DNA of 64,000 bases from Halorubrum sp. JWXQ-INN 858 (GTDB lineage Archaea > Halobacteriota > Halobacteria > Halobacteriales > Haloferacaceae), in NCBI RefSeq assembly GCF_009806985.1, contig NZ_WUAX01000011.1, forward strand, positions 186,001 to 250,000, in the 5' to 3' direction. The notes under the pieces were generated by a model, which was not told where the DNA came from, made no database searches, and saw nothing but the letters and a program-made list of their open reading frames with translations. How positions within the stretch are numbered: the first letter of the stretch is position 1; every line of letters begins with the position of its first letter. The translations under genes were made by a program, and so were the position numbers. Positions 52,103-60,600 of this stretch are shown one piece after another.

Positions 52103-52558
52103 ATGGTTTCGCTTACGATATTGAGTACCGTGCTGATGGGGTTGCTCGTCGTCGCCACGTTCGTCGCGGTCGCACGTATCGGCGGCCAGCGGAAACCACC
52201 CCGTGAGGAGGAATCGGGAGACAAGTACACGGTGGTATCGAACCGTCTGAGCGAGCTCGTTCGGACGCCCGCGGTGTGGTCGATCACCTTCGTCGTCGTG
52301 ACCGTCGGCGTTGGGGCTGCCGCGGTGCTGGCGGTCGGTGACTTCGGGCTGCCGGAAGGCGTCTCCGGGATGATGCTTGGGGTCGTGTACGCGGCTGTCG
52401 GGCTCCTCATCACTGGCTTCGTGTTTCTCGGCGCATACTTCGGCGCTCGCGGACGCGGGCTCGGAAACGCCCACGGGATCGCTGCCGGCTCGTTCGCGGC
52501 CGGGCTCGTGTTCTTGGTCCTCGTCACCGCCCAGCTGCTCGTCGGCGTCATCGGCTGA
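52103..52558 (+). CDS. Four-helix membrane protein beside the oxidase operon
   Basis: A 151-residue protein with helices at about 3-22, 57-77, 87-107 and 125-148 and a charged loop (GGQRKPPREEESGDK) after the first. Divergent from the subunit II gene, 136 bp away. No family recognised and no heme-ligand motif seen. Could be an oxidase-associated factor; inference from position only. Confidence 0.7.
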   Translation: MVSLTILSTVLMGLLVVATFVAVARIGGQRKPPREEESGDKYTVVSNRLSELVRTPAVWSITFVVVTVGVGAAAVLAVGDFGLPEGVSGMMLGVVYAAVGLLITGFVFLGAYFGARGRGLGNAHGIAAGSFAAGLVFLVLVTAQLLVGVIG

Positions 52559-52664
52559 TCGGCCGAATCGACGTCCGGCGTTCGCTCGACCGTAATCGAC
52601 CGGCCGTTTTCGTTCACTCGACCGTAATCGACGATGGTTTTCGTCCGACCGCAGTCGCTCGCCA

Positions 52665-52768
52665 GTCGAAAGCCTTCGTGGTTCTCGTCGGTCGAAAGCC
52701 TTCGTGGTTCTCGTCGGTCGAAAGCCTTCGTGGTTCTCGTCGGTCGAAAGCCTTCGTGGTTCTCGTCG
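52665..52768. repeat. 26-bp tandem repeat (4 copies) in a 346-bp gene-free region
   Basis: Perfect or near-perfect units at 52665, 52691, 52717 and 52743, with a diverged remnant after. Just upstream the phrase CTCGACCGTAATCGAC recurs two to three times. No gene in 52559-52904. Confidence 0.95.
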
Positions 52769-52904
52769 GTCGAGGCTGGCCGCGCTTCCGTTGGAGTCGA
52801 CCGCTTATGAGTGATCAGCTCATCGCCGATGACCAGAGACGGGTTCCCGGTGGCGGGGCATCTCCGCTAACGGTGGGTTGACGCGTCGGACTCGAAGAAC
52901 GTGC

Positions 52905-53105
52905 TCAGGCGACGGCGACGCCCTGTCGGGCGAGGTAGCTGCTCGCGGCTTTGATCTCGACCGGGCTGCCGATGATCCGACATTGGCCGTTCGCCTCGAA
53001 CACCGTGACGGTGAATCGCTCGTGGAGCCCGTCGCGGACCCCGTCGAGGGCACGACACGGGAGGACGATCTGGGTGCTGTCTCTGAGGCTCGTCGGGTCC
53101 GGCAT
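52905..53105 (-). CDS. Small conserved protein (VNG_1110C family)
   Basis: A 66-residue protein: MPDPTSLRDSTQIVLPCRAL, then ERFTVTVFEANGQCRIIGSP and EIKAASSYLARQGVAVA. This matches a conserved haloarchaeal small-protein family of unknown role. GTTATAT on the minus strand sits about 31 nt before the ATG, so it is leaderless. Confidence 0.75.
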   Translation of the reverse strand: MPDPTSLRDSTQIVLPCRALDGVRDGLHERFTVTVFEANGQCRIIGSPVEIKAASSYLARQGVAVA

Positions 53106-53284
53106 TCGACGTTCGTTCGATCACGTGTCGCCGATATAACCGTGTCGAAATATCGGCGTTCCAACTACTTCACGCGATCACTGCGGGCGGTCGACGGGAG
53201 CGGACGTCCTCGAACGGTGGGTCCGTCGAGGGGCGTCGTCGCGAAGGAACAACTTTAACGAGCCGAACGGCGGACCGTATACCA

Positions 53285-54394
53285 ATGGGACTGGAGGAAG
53301 AGATCGAAGAACTCCGCGAGGAGATCGCCGACACGCCGTACAACAAGTCCACGGAGGCACATATCGGACGGCTGAAGGCGAAGCTCGCGGAAAAAAAGGA
53401 GAAGCTGGAGAACCAGTCCTCTGCGGGCGGCGGTCACGGTTACGCGGTCGAGAAACACGGCGACGCCACGGTCGCGCTCGTCGGGTTCCCGAGCGTCGGC
53501 AAGTCGACGCTCATCAACGCCCTCACCAACGCCGACAGCGAGGTCGGCTCCTACGAGTTCACGACGCTCGACGTGAACCCGGGCATGCTCAAGTACCGCG
53601 GCGCGAACATCCAGATACTCGACGTCCCCGGCCTGATCGAGGGTGCGGCGGGCGGACGCGGCGGCGGCAAGGAGGTGCTGTCGGTCGTTCGGACCGCCGA
53701 TCTCGTCGTGTTCATGCTCTCCGTGTTCGAGATCGAACAGTACGACCGGCTCGCCGAGGAGCTGTACAACACGAACATCCGGATCGACACCGAACCGCCG
53801 AACATCAACGTCCGGAAGACGCACAAGGACGGGATCCAGGTGACGATGGGGGACGGCGTCGGCCTCGACGAGGAGACCGTGAAACAGGTCCTTCGCGAGT
53901 ACGGCTACGTCAACGCGCAGGTGACGATCGCCCACGACCTGACGATCGACGAACTCATCGACGGCGTCATGGACAACCGGGTGTACCTCCCGTCGATGGT
54001 CTCCGTGAACAAGGCCGACCTGATCGACCGCGACTACCTCCCGACGGTCCAAGCGGAGATCCGTGAGCGGGGGCTCGACCCCGACGAGGTCGTGTTCATC
54101 TCCGCCGAAGAGGGGCGCGGGCTCGACGGGCTGCGGGAGCGCCTGTGGGAGGAGCTCGGACTCGTCCGGATCTACATGGACAAGCCGGGTCGCGGCGTCG
54201 ACTACGAGGAGCCGCTGATCCTCTTCGAGGGCGACACCGTCGGCGACGCCTGCGAGAAGATCGGCGGGGAGTTCGAGGAGCGGTTCAAGTTCGCACGCGT
54301 GACGGGCCCGAGCGCGAAACACGACGAACAGCAGGTCGGGAAGGGCCACGAGCTCGCCGACGAGGACGTGCTCCGGATCGTCGCGCGGAAGTGA
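53285..54394 (+). CDS. DRG/Obg-type GTP-binding protein
   Basis: A 369-residue GTPase of the DRG family. G1 is GFPSVGKST (residues 67-75), G3 is DVPGLIEGAAGGRGGGKEV, G4 is NKAD with the SA motif in FISAEEGRG, and a C-terminal TGS domain (IYMDKPGRGVDYEEPLILF onward) follows. The N-terminal 45 residues form the characteristic basic coiled coil (LRGLKAKLAEKKEKL-like: RLKAKLAEKKEKLE). DRG proteins work on or near ribosomes in growth control. A CTTTAACG element lies about 30 nt upstream of the ATG. Confidence 0.95.
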   Translation: MGLEEEIEELREEIADTPYNKSTEAHIGRLKAKLAEKKEKLENQSSAGGGHGYAVEKHGDATVALVGFPSVGKSTLINALTNADSEVGSYEFTTLDVNPGMLKYRGANIQILDVPGLIEGAAGGRGGGKEVLSVVRTADLVVFMLSVFEIEQYDRLAEELYNTNIRIDTEPPNINVRKTHKDGIQVTMGDGVGLDEETVKQVLREYGYVNAQVTIAHDLTIDELIDGVMDNRVYLPSMVSVNKADLIDRDYLPTVQAEIRERGLDPDEVVFISAEEGRGLDGLRERLWEELGLVRIYMDKPGRGVDYEEPLILFEGDTVGDACEKIGGEFEERFKFARVTGPSAKHDEQQVGKGHELADEDVLRIVARK

Positions 54395-54527
54395 CTCTTC
54401 GAGAAGGGGCTGACTCCTCCGGACGCACCAGCTCCTCGCGGACGGATCCGCGCTTCCACGACCCGACCAGCGATACCTAACTCCCACGGACGAACCAGCT
54501 ATACCTACCGCCGCCCGAGAGGCGACC

Positions 54528-55235
54528 ATGCCACGATCGGCTCGGGGCGTCGGTGCGGACTGCCGCGTTCCGGACGAATGCGTCTCGACGAGCGTGCGAA
54601 ACCTGCGGAACGACGCCGCGAGTGACAGGGACGCCGGAGGAGGCGGAGATCCTGCCGGCAACGAGGACGCTGTCGGCGACGTCACGGCTGGCCGGAACGA
54701 CGCAACCGACGCGTTCCCCCGGGATGACGTCTCCGGGGGCCGATCGGTGCTCGCGGTGCTGTTGTTGCTCGTCGTTCCGGTGGCGGTCGTCCCCTCGGGA
54801 AGCGGGGACCTCACGTTGGTGAGCCTATGGGGCTTCGTGAACACCGGACCGTCCGCTTCGGGACTTGGGATCCACCTCTACCCGGTCTGGTCGTACTTCG
54901 GCGATCACGTCCGTCCCTTCTCGACGCTGCCGGCATCCATCCAGGTCTGGCCGCTCGCGCTCGGGTTCCACCTGCTCGCCGTGGCGAGCGCGGCTTCGGG
55001 GGCGGCGCTCGGGCGCGAGGACCGTCGAGTAACAGGAGGGCTGCTCGTGCTGGCGGCCCTGGCGACGTCGTGGGTGACCGTCGGGCTGGCGGGACGCTTC
55101 GGCGTCGGGCAGGCGGCGGGAACGGGCTGGTTCAGCGTGCTTCCCGTCGGGGCAGTCGTCACTCTCGCGCTTACGGCCGTCCTGTACGGGGACGCCCTGC
55201 GGAGGCTGTTTCGGCTGAGACGGGAAGAAGTGTGA
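54528..55235 (+). CDS. Conserved haloarchaeal membrane protein, unknown
   Basis: A 235-residue protein. About 70 soluble, Gly/Asp/Asn-rich residues precede four hydrophobic segments (roughly 73-90, 137-155, 170-188 and 200-222). LWGFVNTGPSASGLGIHLYPVWSYFG is a striking hydrophobic-Pro segment. I do not recognise the family. GCTATACC lies about 26 nt before the ATG. It is the last gene before the replication origin region. Confidence 0.7.
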   Translation: MPRSARGVGADCRVPDECVSTSVRNLRNDAASDRDAGGGGDPAGNEDAVGDVTAGRNDATDAFPRDDVSGGRSVLAVLLLLVVPVAVVPSGSGDLTLVSLWGFVNTGPSASGLGIHLYPVWSYFGDHVRPFSTLPASIQVWPLALGFHLLAVASAASGAALGREDRRVTGGLLVLAALATSWVTVGLAGRFGVGQAAGTGWFSVLPVGAVVTLALTAVLYGDALRRLFRLRREEV

Positions 55236-55309
55236 AACGGGAAGGAGAGAACGGGAGAGCGAGTCACGGACCGCCGTTCCGAACGAATTGAGGCGTTTCG
55301 AGAGGACAC

Positions 55310-55661
55310 ACACCCCTCGTTTCGTCTGTTCTTGGCGCTCGAACGGGTGGGGGCGTTGCCTGGGAGGGCTGCCCGTCAGCGGCGGCTCGTCAGCGACGAC
55401 TTGTCATCGGTTCGTCAGTGACAGGAGAACGGGACGTGAGGGGCACACCCCTCGTTTCGTCTGTTCCACGTCGTTGGCGGGGGTGTGGCCTTCACAAGAA
55501 CCTTCCCTGCCGAGTGGAGCCCTGCCCTATCGAGCAGAACGCCGTCGAATCGACGAGGGGGTTCCGTCGACGTTCCTGCCGAAACGCGAGACACGGACGT
55601 GTGTTAAATGGACGCACACACCGAAGGTTCGATAGGGGGACACCCCTCGTTTCGTCTGTTC
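55310..55661. repeat. Three upstream origin-recognition-box-like repeats
   Basis: The same 22-bp sequence (core CCCCTCGTTTCGTCTGTTC) occurs at 55310-55331, 55445-55466 and 55640-55661, all with the C4 end first, i.e. the G4 string points away from orc1. Inside the 613-bp gap 55236-55849, which has no gene. Confidence 0.9.
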
Positions 55662-55814
55662 TTGACCGGTCGGTGACGTGGGTGATCCGCTATAACTCAC
55701 GTACTGGAACGGCTTGGGTCGCGTCGGTTTGTGGTTGTAGCCCTTCTCTCCGACCGCTTTCCGAATGAGGAATCCAGCAAATCAAGCGAAACAAGCGAAA
55801 CAGAAAACGTCTAA

Positions 55815-55822
55815 TTTATATA
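55815..55822 (+). promoter_or_regulatory. TATA box of orc1/cdc6
   Basis: TTTATATA lies 28-35 nt before the ATG at 55850 within the AT-rich part of the origin. It follows two tandem AAGCGAAAC units at 55784-55801. Confidence 0.65.
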
Positions 55823-55849
55823 GTATACTCGTGTCAAGTCGAACGATAG

Positions 55850-57052
55850 ATGGGCGACGACATCTTTTCGGGGATCACGGAGACCCTCTTTCGGGAGAAG
55901 GCAATCCTCTCCGAGGAGTACAGTCCGGACGTGATCGTCGAGCGCGACGACGAGATCGACGCCTACCGGAGCGCCTTAAAAGACGTGCTGTTCGGTCGGA
56001 ACCCGTCGAACGTGTTCGTCTACGGGAAGACCGGAGTCGGGAAAACCGCCGTCACGGAGTACGTTCTCGACGCGCTCGCCGACGAGATCGAGAACCGACC
56101 GGCCGCGGACGAACTGCACGTTCACTTCCACAACTGCAACGACGATAGCGTGTACCGAACGGTTCGGTCGTTGATAAACAGTATCCGGGGGGCGGACGAC
56201 GATCGGTTCCCCGAAACGGGGCTGTCGACCTCGCACGCGATCGAGACGCTGTACGACGAGATGGACGCTCGCGGCGGGACGTTCATGTTCGTCCTCGACG
56301 AGATCGACCACCTCTCGGACCCCGACACGCTGTTGTACGAGCTGCCACGGGCCCGGGCGAACGGTCACCTAACCGACGCGCGGGTCGGCGTGATCGGTAT
56401 CAGCAACAACTACACGTTCCGTTCCTCGTTGAGTCCGAAGGTGAAGGACACGCTCATGGAAAAGGAGATCGCGTTCTCCCCGTACGACGCCGCGGAGCTG
56501 CGCTCGATCATCTCGGCACGCGCCGAGAAAGCGCTCGTCGACGGCGTCCCGCAGGAGTCGGCGATCGCGCTGTGTGCGGCGAAGGCCGCGAAGGACACCG
56601 GAAGCGCGCGACAGGCGATCGACCTGCTTCGGGAGGGCGGCGACGTCGCCGAGGAGGCGGGTGCCGAGACGATCAGCGACGAGCACATCGCCGCCGCAGC
56701 CGAGCGTGTCCAGCGCGGTCGCGTCCAGGACAAGCTCCGCGATCAGACCGTCCACGGACAGCTGATCCTCGAGGCGATCGCCCGGCTCGAAACGGACGAT
56801 CGGACGGCGGTTCGGTCCAAGGAGATACGCGACGTCTACGAGCGGGTCGCCGTCGGGTGGGACCACGACCCGTTGACGACGCTGAAGAGTATCCAGAACC
56901 ACCTCGCCGACTTGACCATGCTCGGGTTCCTCGAGCGGACCGAACAGAACTCCGGGCGCGCGGGCGGCGCGCACTACCAGTACGAGCTGACGCTGGACCC
57001 GGAGATCGTTCTCGACACGCGCCAGTCGATCGAGTCCGACACGTTCTGTTGA
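55850..57052 (+). CDS. orc1: Orc1/Cdc6 replication initiator protein
   Basis: A 400-residue AAA+ ATPase. Walker A GKTGVGKT (residues 59-66), Walker B FVLDEID (147-153), sensor 1 VGVIGISNNY, and sensor 2 region GSARQAIDLLREGG are all present. The C-terminal winged helix (about 300-385) reads VHGQLILEAIARLET and HLADLTMLGFLERTEQ. The protein would bind the flanking boxes and load the MCM helicase. Its stop codon lies exactly at the border of the hairpin-bounded insertion, so the last residues (SIESDTFC) may have been altered by that insertion. Confidence 0.96.
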   Translation: MGDDIFSGITETLFREKAILSEEYSPDVIVERDDEIDAYRSALKDVLFGRNPSNVFVYGKTGVGKTAVTEYVLDALADEIENRPAADELHVHFHNCNDDSVYRTVRSLINSIRGADDDRFPETGLSTSHAIETLYDEMDARGGTFMFVLDEIDHLSDPDTLLYELPRARANGHLTDARVGVIGISNNYTFRSSLSPKVKDTLMEKEIAFSPYDAAELRSIISARAEKALVDGVPQESAIALCAAKAAKDTGSARQAIDLLREGGDVAEEAGAETISDEHIAAAAERVQRGRVQDKLRDQTVHGQLILEAIARLETDDRTAVRSKEIRDVYERVAVGWDHDPLTTLKSIQNHLADLTMLGFLERTEQNSGRAGGAHYQYELTLDPEIVLDTRQSIESDTFC

Positions 57053-57545
57053 TATCCTCCTCCGCGTGAACGCGGAGGAATCCCGAGCGGTGGGAGTTTC
57101 AGGTTTGCAACCACGGACGCCGCCACTTAGCGGGAACTCGTTTAACCCAGTCGTCGTGGTCGGTGGCTGACTGGCGGTGCCAAACCGCCGTTACTCCTAT
57201 CCTCGACATCGTTGACTCCCACCTATTGTTTTTGCCAGCAGGGAGTCGCTGATGCATCAACGGATTCGGAGTTATCTTCGAGCTTGCTCAACCGACGGGC
57301 ACGAGACGAACCCTTCGAGGATTCACGTTTACCACGTCGGCATTTCGGATACTGCCTCGTTACGTGGGCGGGCTGGCCGCCTCCGGAGGTCGTTCGGAAT
57401 CCGCTCCGTTCCGACCTGACCTTACCATCGTGTAACGGTTCTTATCTCTTGAAAGTATGTATTGGAAACTCAGGCTATGTTATCCAAGCGTTGTTTGATC
57501 CACAGTTGTCGGATTCATCCTGCGCCTAAAGGCGCAGGTATTCTC
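57053..57545 (-). mobile_element. IS200/IS605-like remnant or MITE, 0.5 kb
   Basis: Two perfect 8-bp hairpins bound the segment: CCTCCGCG-TGAA-CGCGGAGG at 57059-57078 and CCTGCGCC-TAAA-GGCGCAGG at 57519-57538. The first, read on the minus strand, ends GGATTCCTCCGCG...GGAGGATATC, like the right-end region of haloarchaeal IS200/IS605 elements. Its interior has lower GC and no intact transposase; short minus-strand frames exist but carry no TnpA/TnpB motif that I can see. The unit occupies the gap between the orc1 stop and the downstream boxes. Confidence 0.6.
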
Positions 57546-57664
57546 CTTGCACTTTATAACGGCCCCCTCATTGACCACTTCTTTCTCCCAGTTCCCTCTC
57601 CTCCTTGCCCTACCTCCTTCCTTTCCACATCCTGCCACCACCCCCTGCCCACTACTGAACTGAA

Positions 57665-57752
57665 GAACAGACGAAACGAGGGGTGTGCCCCCCTACCCTC
57701 GCCCAGCCCGCCCCCCTCTTCAAAGCCAAAGAACAGACGAAACGAGGGGTGT
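57665..57752. repeat. Two downstream origin-recognition-box-like repeats
   Basis: Reverse-complement copies of the 22-bp box at 57665-57686 and 57731-57752, in opposite orientation to the three upstream copies, identical in sequence. The surrounding gap 57546-57882 is pyrimidine-rich, without a gene. Confidence 0.9.
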
Positions 57753-57882
57753 GTGCCCGTCCCGATCCCGTACAGTCCATCCTCCAAACCGACCCTCTCC
57801 CAACTGGACCTCCCCCAACCGGGTCCCCTCGCAGCCAGACGCGTTCCAACCGCCGTTCGGTACCGCACCGCTCCGGAACCGG

Positions 57883-59337
57883 TCAGTCGTCGCTGGCGGC
57901 GACGTCCGGACGATACGCCTTGCTTATCGCCTTCCACTTGCCCGATCGGAACCGCCAGTAGTTGATCGCCGCGGGGATGCTCGTCTCGGCGACGAAGGCC
58001 AGATACAGTCCCCACAGGCCGAGCGCGGTCGTCGCCCCGAGGTACGCGAGGGGGATCGAGACGCAGAACATCCCGACGAACTGGCTCGCGAACGGGACCT
58101 TGGTGTCACCCGCCGCGTCGAGCGGCCCCGCCGCCCCGCCGGAGACGCCCTGGAAGATCACCGCGAAGCAGGCGGCGTACACGAGGGTCACCGCGATGGG
58201 CACCTCCGGGCTCTCCGGCCCCTCCGCGAACAACACCACGATGTCGGTGGCGAAGAACGCGATGAGGACCGACGAGACGAGGTACGTCGCGACCGAAAAC
58301 CGGATGATGTCGCGCGCGTACGCCTCCGCCTCGGCCGGGTCGTTCACGCCGAGTTCCTGGCCGACGAGGCTCGACGAGGCCAGGCCGAACCCCCAGCCTG
58401 GCGTGTTCATCAGCCCCCAGATCCGTCGGGCGATGACGAACGCGGCGACGGTGTTCTCGCCGAACACGTCGAGGATGGCGAGCATCGGGAACTCCGCGAC
58501 CGTCCAGACGAGATTCCGAAGCCCAACGGGGAGCCCGATCTTCACGAGGTCACGGAGCATCGCGGCGTTGAGGTACGACCCGAACGGGTCGATCCGAACG
58601 GGGAACGCGCCGACGCCGGGCAGATACCCCCACGCGAGTCCGACCGCGAACCCCACGGTGACGATGACGTTCGCGAGGACGGTGCCAACGGCGGCCCCCT
58701 CGACGCCCCACCCCATCCCGAAGATGAACCACGCGCTGAGGAAGATGTTGGCCACCGCCCCGCCGGCGCGGACCTGCATCGCGGTGTACGCGTCGTCACA
58801 CCCGACGAGCACCCGGCTCCCGACGAGGTTGAGCCCGGCGAGCGGGACGCCCAGCCCGACGATCCGGAGGTAGTCCGCTCCCAGATCGATCGCGCGCTCG
58901 TTGCTGCTCAGCAGCGAGATGAGTTCGTGCGGGTACGTCCAGAACAGCACGGACACCGGAAGGCTGACCACGACCACGAGGAGCGTGCTTGCGCGGACCG
59001 CGTCGCCGAGCTCGCGGAACGCCTCCGCCCCGTAGCGCTGGGACACCAACGCGATCGTCCCGCCGGCGACGCCGCCGCCGATCGAGAACGCGAGCCCCCA
59101 GAACGGCCCGGCGAAGCCGACGCCCGCGACGGCGCTGGTGCCGACCGCGACGCCGACCATCGCCACGTCGACCGCGTTCTTCGACATGCGGGCGATCCCG
59201 GTGACGATGCGGGGCCACGCGAGGTCCGTCGTTCGGACGACTCGGTGGCGGTCGATCAGCCCCAAGCGGGCGAGGCCGAAGCCGATGTAGAGGATGAAGA
59301 GGCGGAACGGGTTGGGGACACGGGACACTGCGAACAC
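57883..59337 (-). CDS. MATE-family efflux transporter
   Basis: A 484-residue polytopic membrane protein with 12 predicted helices in two homologous halves, the MATE length. Repeat 1 starts AWPRIVTGIARMSKNAVDVAMVG and repeat 2 starts RDLVKIGLPVGLRNLVWTVAE, each followed by a helix with the family Gly/Pro pattern (SQRYGAEAFRELGDAV; SSSLVGQELGVNDPAEAEAYA). MATE transporters use Na+ or H+ gradients to export cationic compounds. It ends just right of the origin and reads toward it. Confidence 0.92.
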   Translation of the reverse strand: MFAVSRVPNPFRLFILYIGFGLARLGLIDRHRVVRTTDLAWPRIVTGIARMSKNAVDVAMVGVAVGTSAVAGVGFAGPFWGLAFSIGGGVAGGTIALVSQRYGAEAFRELGDAVRASTLLVVVVSLPVSVLFWTYPHELISLLSSNERAIDLGADYLRIVGLGVPLAGLNLVGSRVLVGCDDAYTAMQVRAGGAVANIFLSAWFIFGMGWGVEGAAVGTVLANVIVTVGFAVGLAWGYLPGVGAFPVRIDPFGSYLNAAMLRDLVKIGLPVGLRNLVWTVAEFPMLAILDVFGENTVAAFVIARRIWGLMNTPGWGFGLASSSLVGQELGVNDPAEAEAYARDIIRFSVATYLVSSVLIAFFATDIVVLFAEGPESPEVPIAVTLVYAACFAVIFQGVSGGAAGPLDAAGDTKVPFASQFVGMFCVSIPLAYLGATTALGLWGLYLAFVAETSIPAAINYWRFRSGKWKAISKAYRPDVAASDD

Positions 59338-60008
59338 CGACAGTTTCCCGGCGAGGCTAAAGTCGTTTCGTCACGCGGCAGCGGTCACCGGCTCGTGAGG
59401 GTTCGTGAACGACGCTTTCGACGCCTCGAGCGCGGCCTCGAGTACGTCCTCGAAGGCACCCATCGGAGAGGCTCGATTGAGACCCTCCGTTCCAGACCGC
59501 TCCTCGTCTGAAACGGTGGATCTCCGGAAAGTGCGTATCGGGTGCGTCGTCGCTCGTCGTGTTTATAAAGAATCGCGGAGGAATGCCGTGGCTGTGTATC
59601 AGTGGAGCGTCGTGACGGATCAGCGGTGTTCGGTGCGATCACGAACGAGGAACGAACGGACCCGTACTCACCCGCACCGCCTCCTCACACCTCCCCAACC
59701 TCGGCAGACGGGTGGAGTCCGACGACCTCGCGCGCGACGGCCGCGATCGATCGTTTATACGGGGCTTGTTCATATTGGCGTTTGCTCAGCTGGGCGTTTC
59801 CTAGTCCAATCCACTTATATGCGGGCGCTCGGTTCCAGGCTCGGTCGATTCGTCCCCCTCTACTGAGCGATCGAGAGCGTGAAAAATCTCAACTGTGGGA
59901 GAACTCAACAGAGCCAGCGAAGACATCCATCGAAGGTACTTCTCGGAACCGTCCCCCGCGAACCGACCCCGCGAATCGACCCCGCAAACGGCACCCTCTC
60001 TCGGCTCG
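59338..60008. other. 671-bp intergenic region, only a possible 30-residue reading frame
   Basis: Minus-strand 59371-59463 encodes MGAFEDVLEAALEASKASFT and ten more residues before a stop; it could be a tiny protein or a gene fragment. TTTATAAA at 59559-59566 and CACTTATATGC at 59811-59821 look like promoters without an obvious gene. The plus-strand frames here are low-complexity Arg/Ser/Pro and not believable. Confidence 0.45.
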
Positions 60009-60440
60009 TCAGGCCCCCGAGACGAGGTAGACGGCGACGATCGCGAAGACGATCCCGAGCGCCTTCCGGGCGGAGAACGACTCCCCGAGAACGAGGACTC
60101 CGATGAGCGAGGAGAAGACGAGGAACATCGCGAAGATCGGCGTGACGACGCTCACCGGTCCCAGCGCCAGCGACCGGTACAGCGCGAGGATCCCGATCCC
60201 GAGGAACACCCCCGCCGCGAGGACGTGCAGCACTTTCGGCGACCCCAGATGCGTGGTAAAGCCCTGTCCCGTGTAGACGAGCACCCCACCGGCCATGGTG
60301 ACGAGCAGCACGTTCGAGATCACGACGGCGACGTCGCTCGGAACGGCGTCGGGGCCGGTGGTCGCGACGCGCATGAGCGGGGAGACGAGCGCGTAGGCCC
60401 CCATCGCGAGGAGGGCGTACGGTAGGTACGTGGCGTTCAT
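60009..60440 (-). CDS. EamA/DMT-family half transporter
   Basis: A 143-residue hydrophobic protein with about five helices, half of the usual 10-helix EamA unit, which suggests it works as a dimer. LYRSLALGPVSVVTPIFAMFLVFSSLIGVLVLGESF contains the family hallmark (A/G-P-x-S-V-x-P-I-F and GES), split here as SLALGPVSVVTPIFAMF and LIGVLVLGESFSARKALG. Start ATG 60438-60440; 17 upstream codons dropped. Substrate unknown. Confidence 0.85.
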   Translation of the reverse strand: MNATYLPYALLAMGAYALVSPLMRVATTGPDAVPSDVAVVISNVLLVTMAGGVLVYTGQGFTTHLGSPKVLHVLAAGVFLGIGILALYRSLALGPVSVVTPIFAMFLVFSSLIGVLVLGESFSARKALGIVFAIVAVYLVSGA

Positions 60441-60600
60441 ACTCGTCCCTGTGTCGGTGGCTCCAAGTGCCTGCCGGACCCGGAGGGGCACGCCGCGACC
60501 CCGTCGACCCGTTCGCCGTGTTCCTCACTCCGAGCGTCACGGCAGGGGTTCGGCTTCCCCCTTCAGTACGCTTTTGAGGCGAGCGACCGACGTGTCGGCT

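Larger units (their letters stand above)
55236..57760. other. Predicted replication origin around orc1/cdc6
   Basis: An Orc1/Cdc6 gene is flanked by five identical 22-bp boxes in inverted arrangement, three upstream and two downstream, each ending in a G4 run as in haloarchaeal origin recognition boxes. Directly upstream of the gene is an AT-rich stretch (55781-55830) with a duplicated AAGCGAAAC and a TATA box, a candidate unwinding element and promoter. The combination of initiator gene, boxes and AT-rich DNA is the standard archaeal origin organisation. Origin activity itself is not shown by sequence. Confidence 0.8.

Noticed and set aside
52665..52768. CRISPR-like 26-bp repeats
   Set aside because: Units are directly adjacent without spacers and there are no cas genes in the window.
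55288..55635. Plus-strand protein in the origin's left gap
   Set aside because: It is built from the box repeats and shows Arg/Ser/Gly-rich content without domains; the frame is opened by chance.
57212..57529. 105-residue protein inside the hairpin-bounded unit
   Set aside because: No TnpA/TnpB motif, composition unlike the other genes, and it is read opposite to the direction suggested by the element ends.
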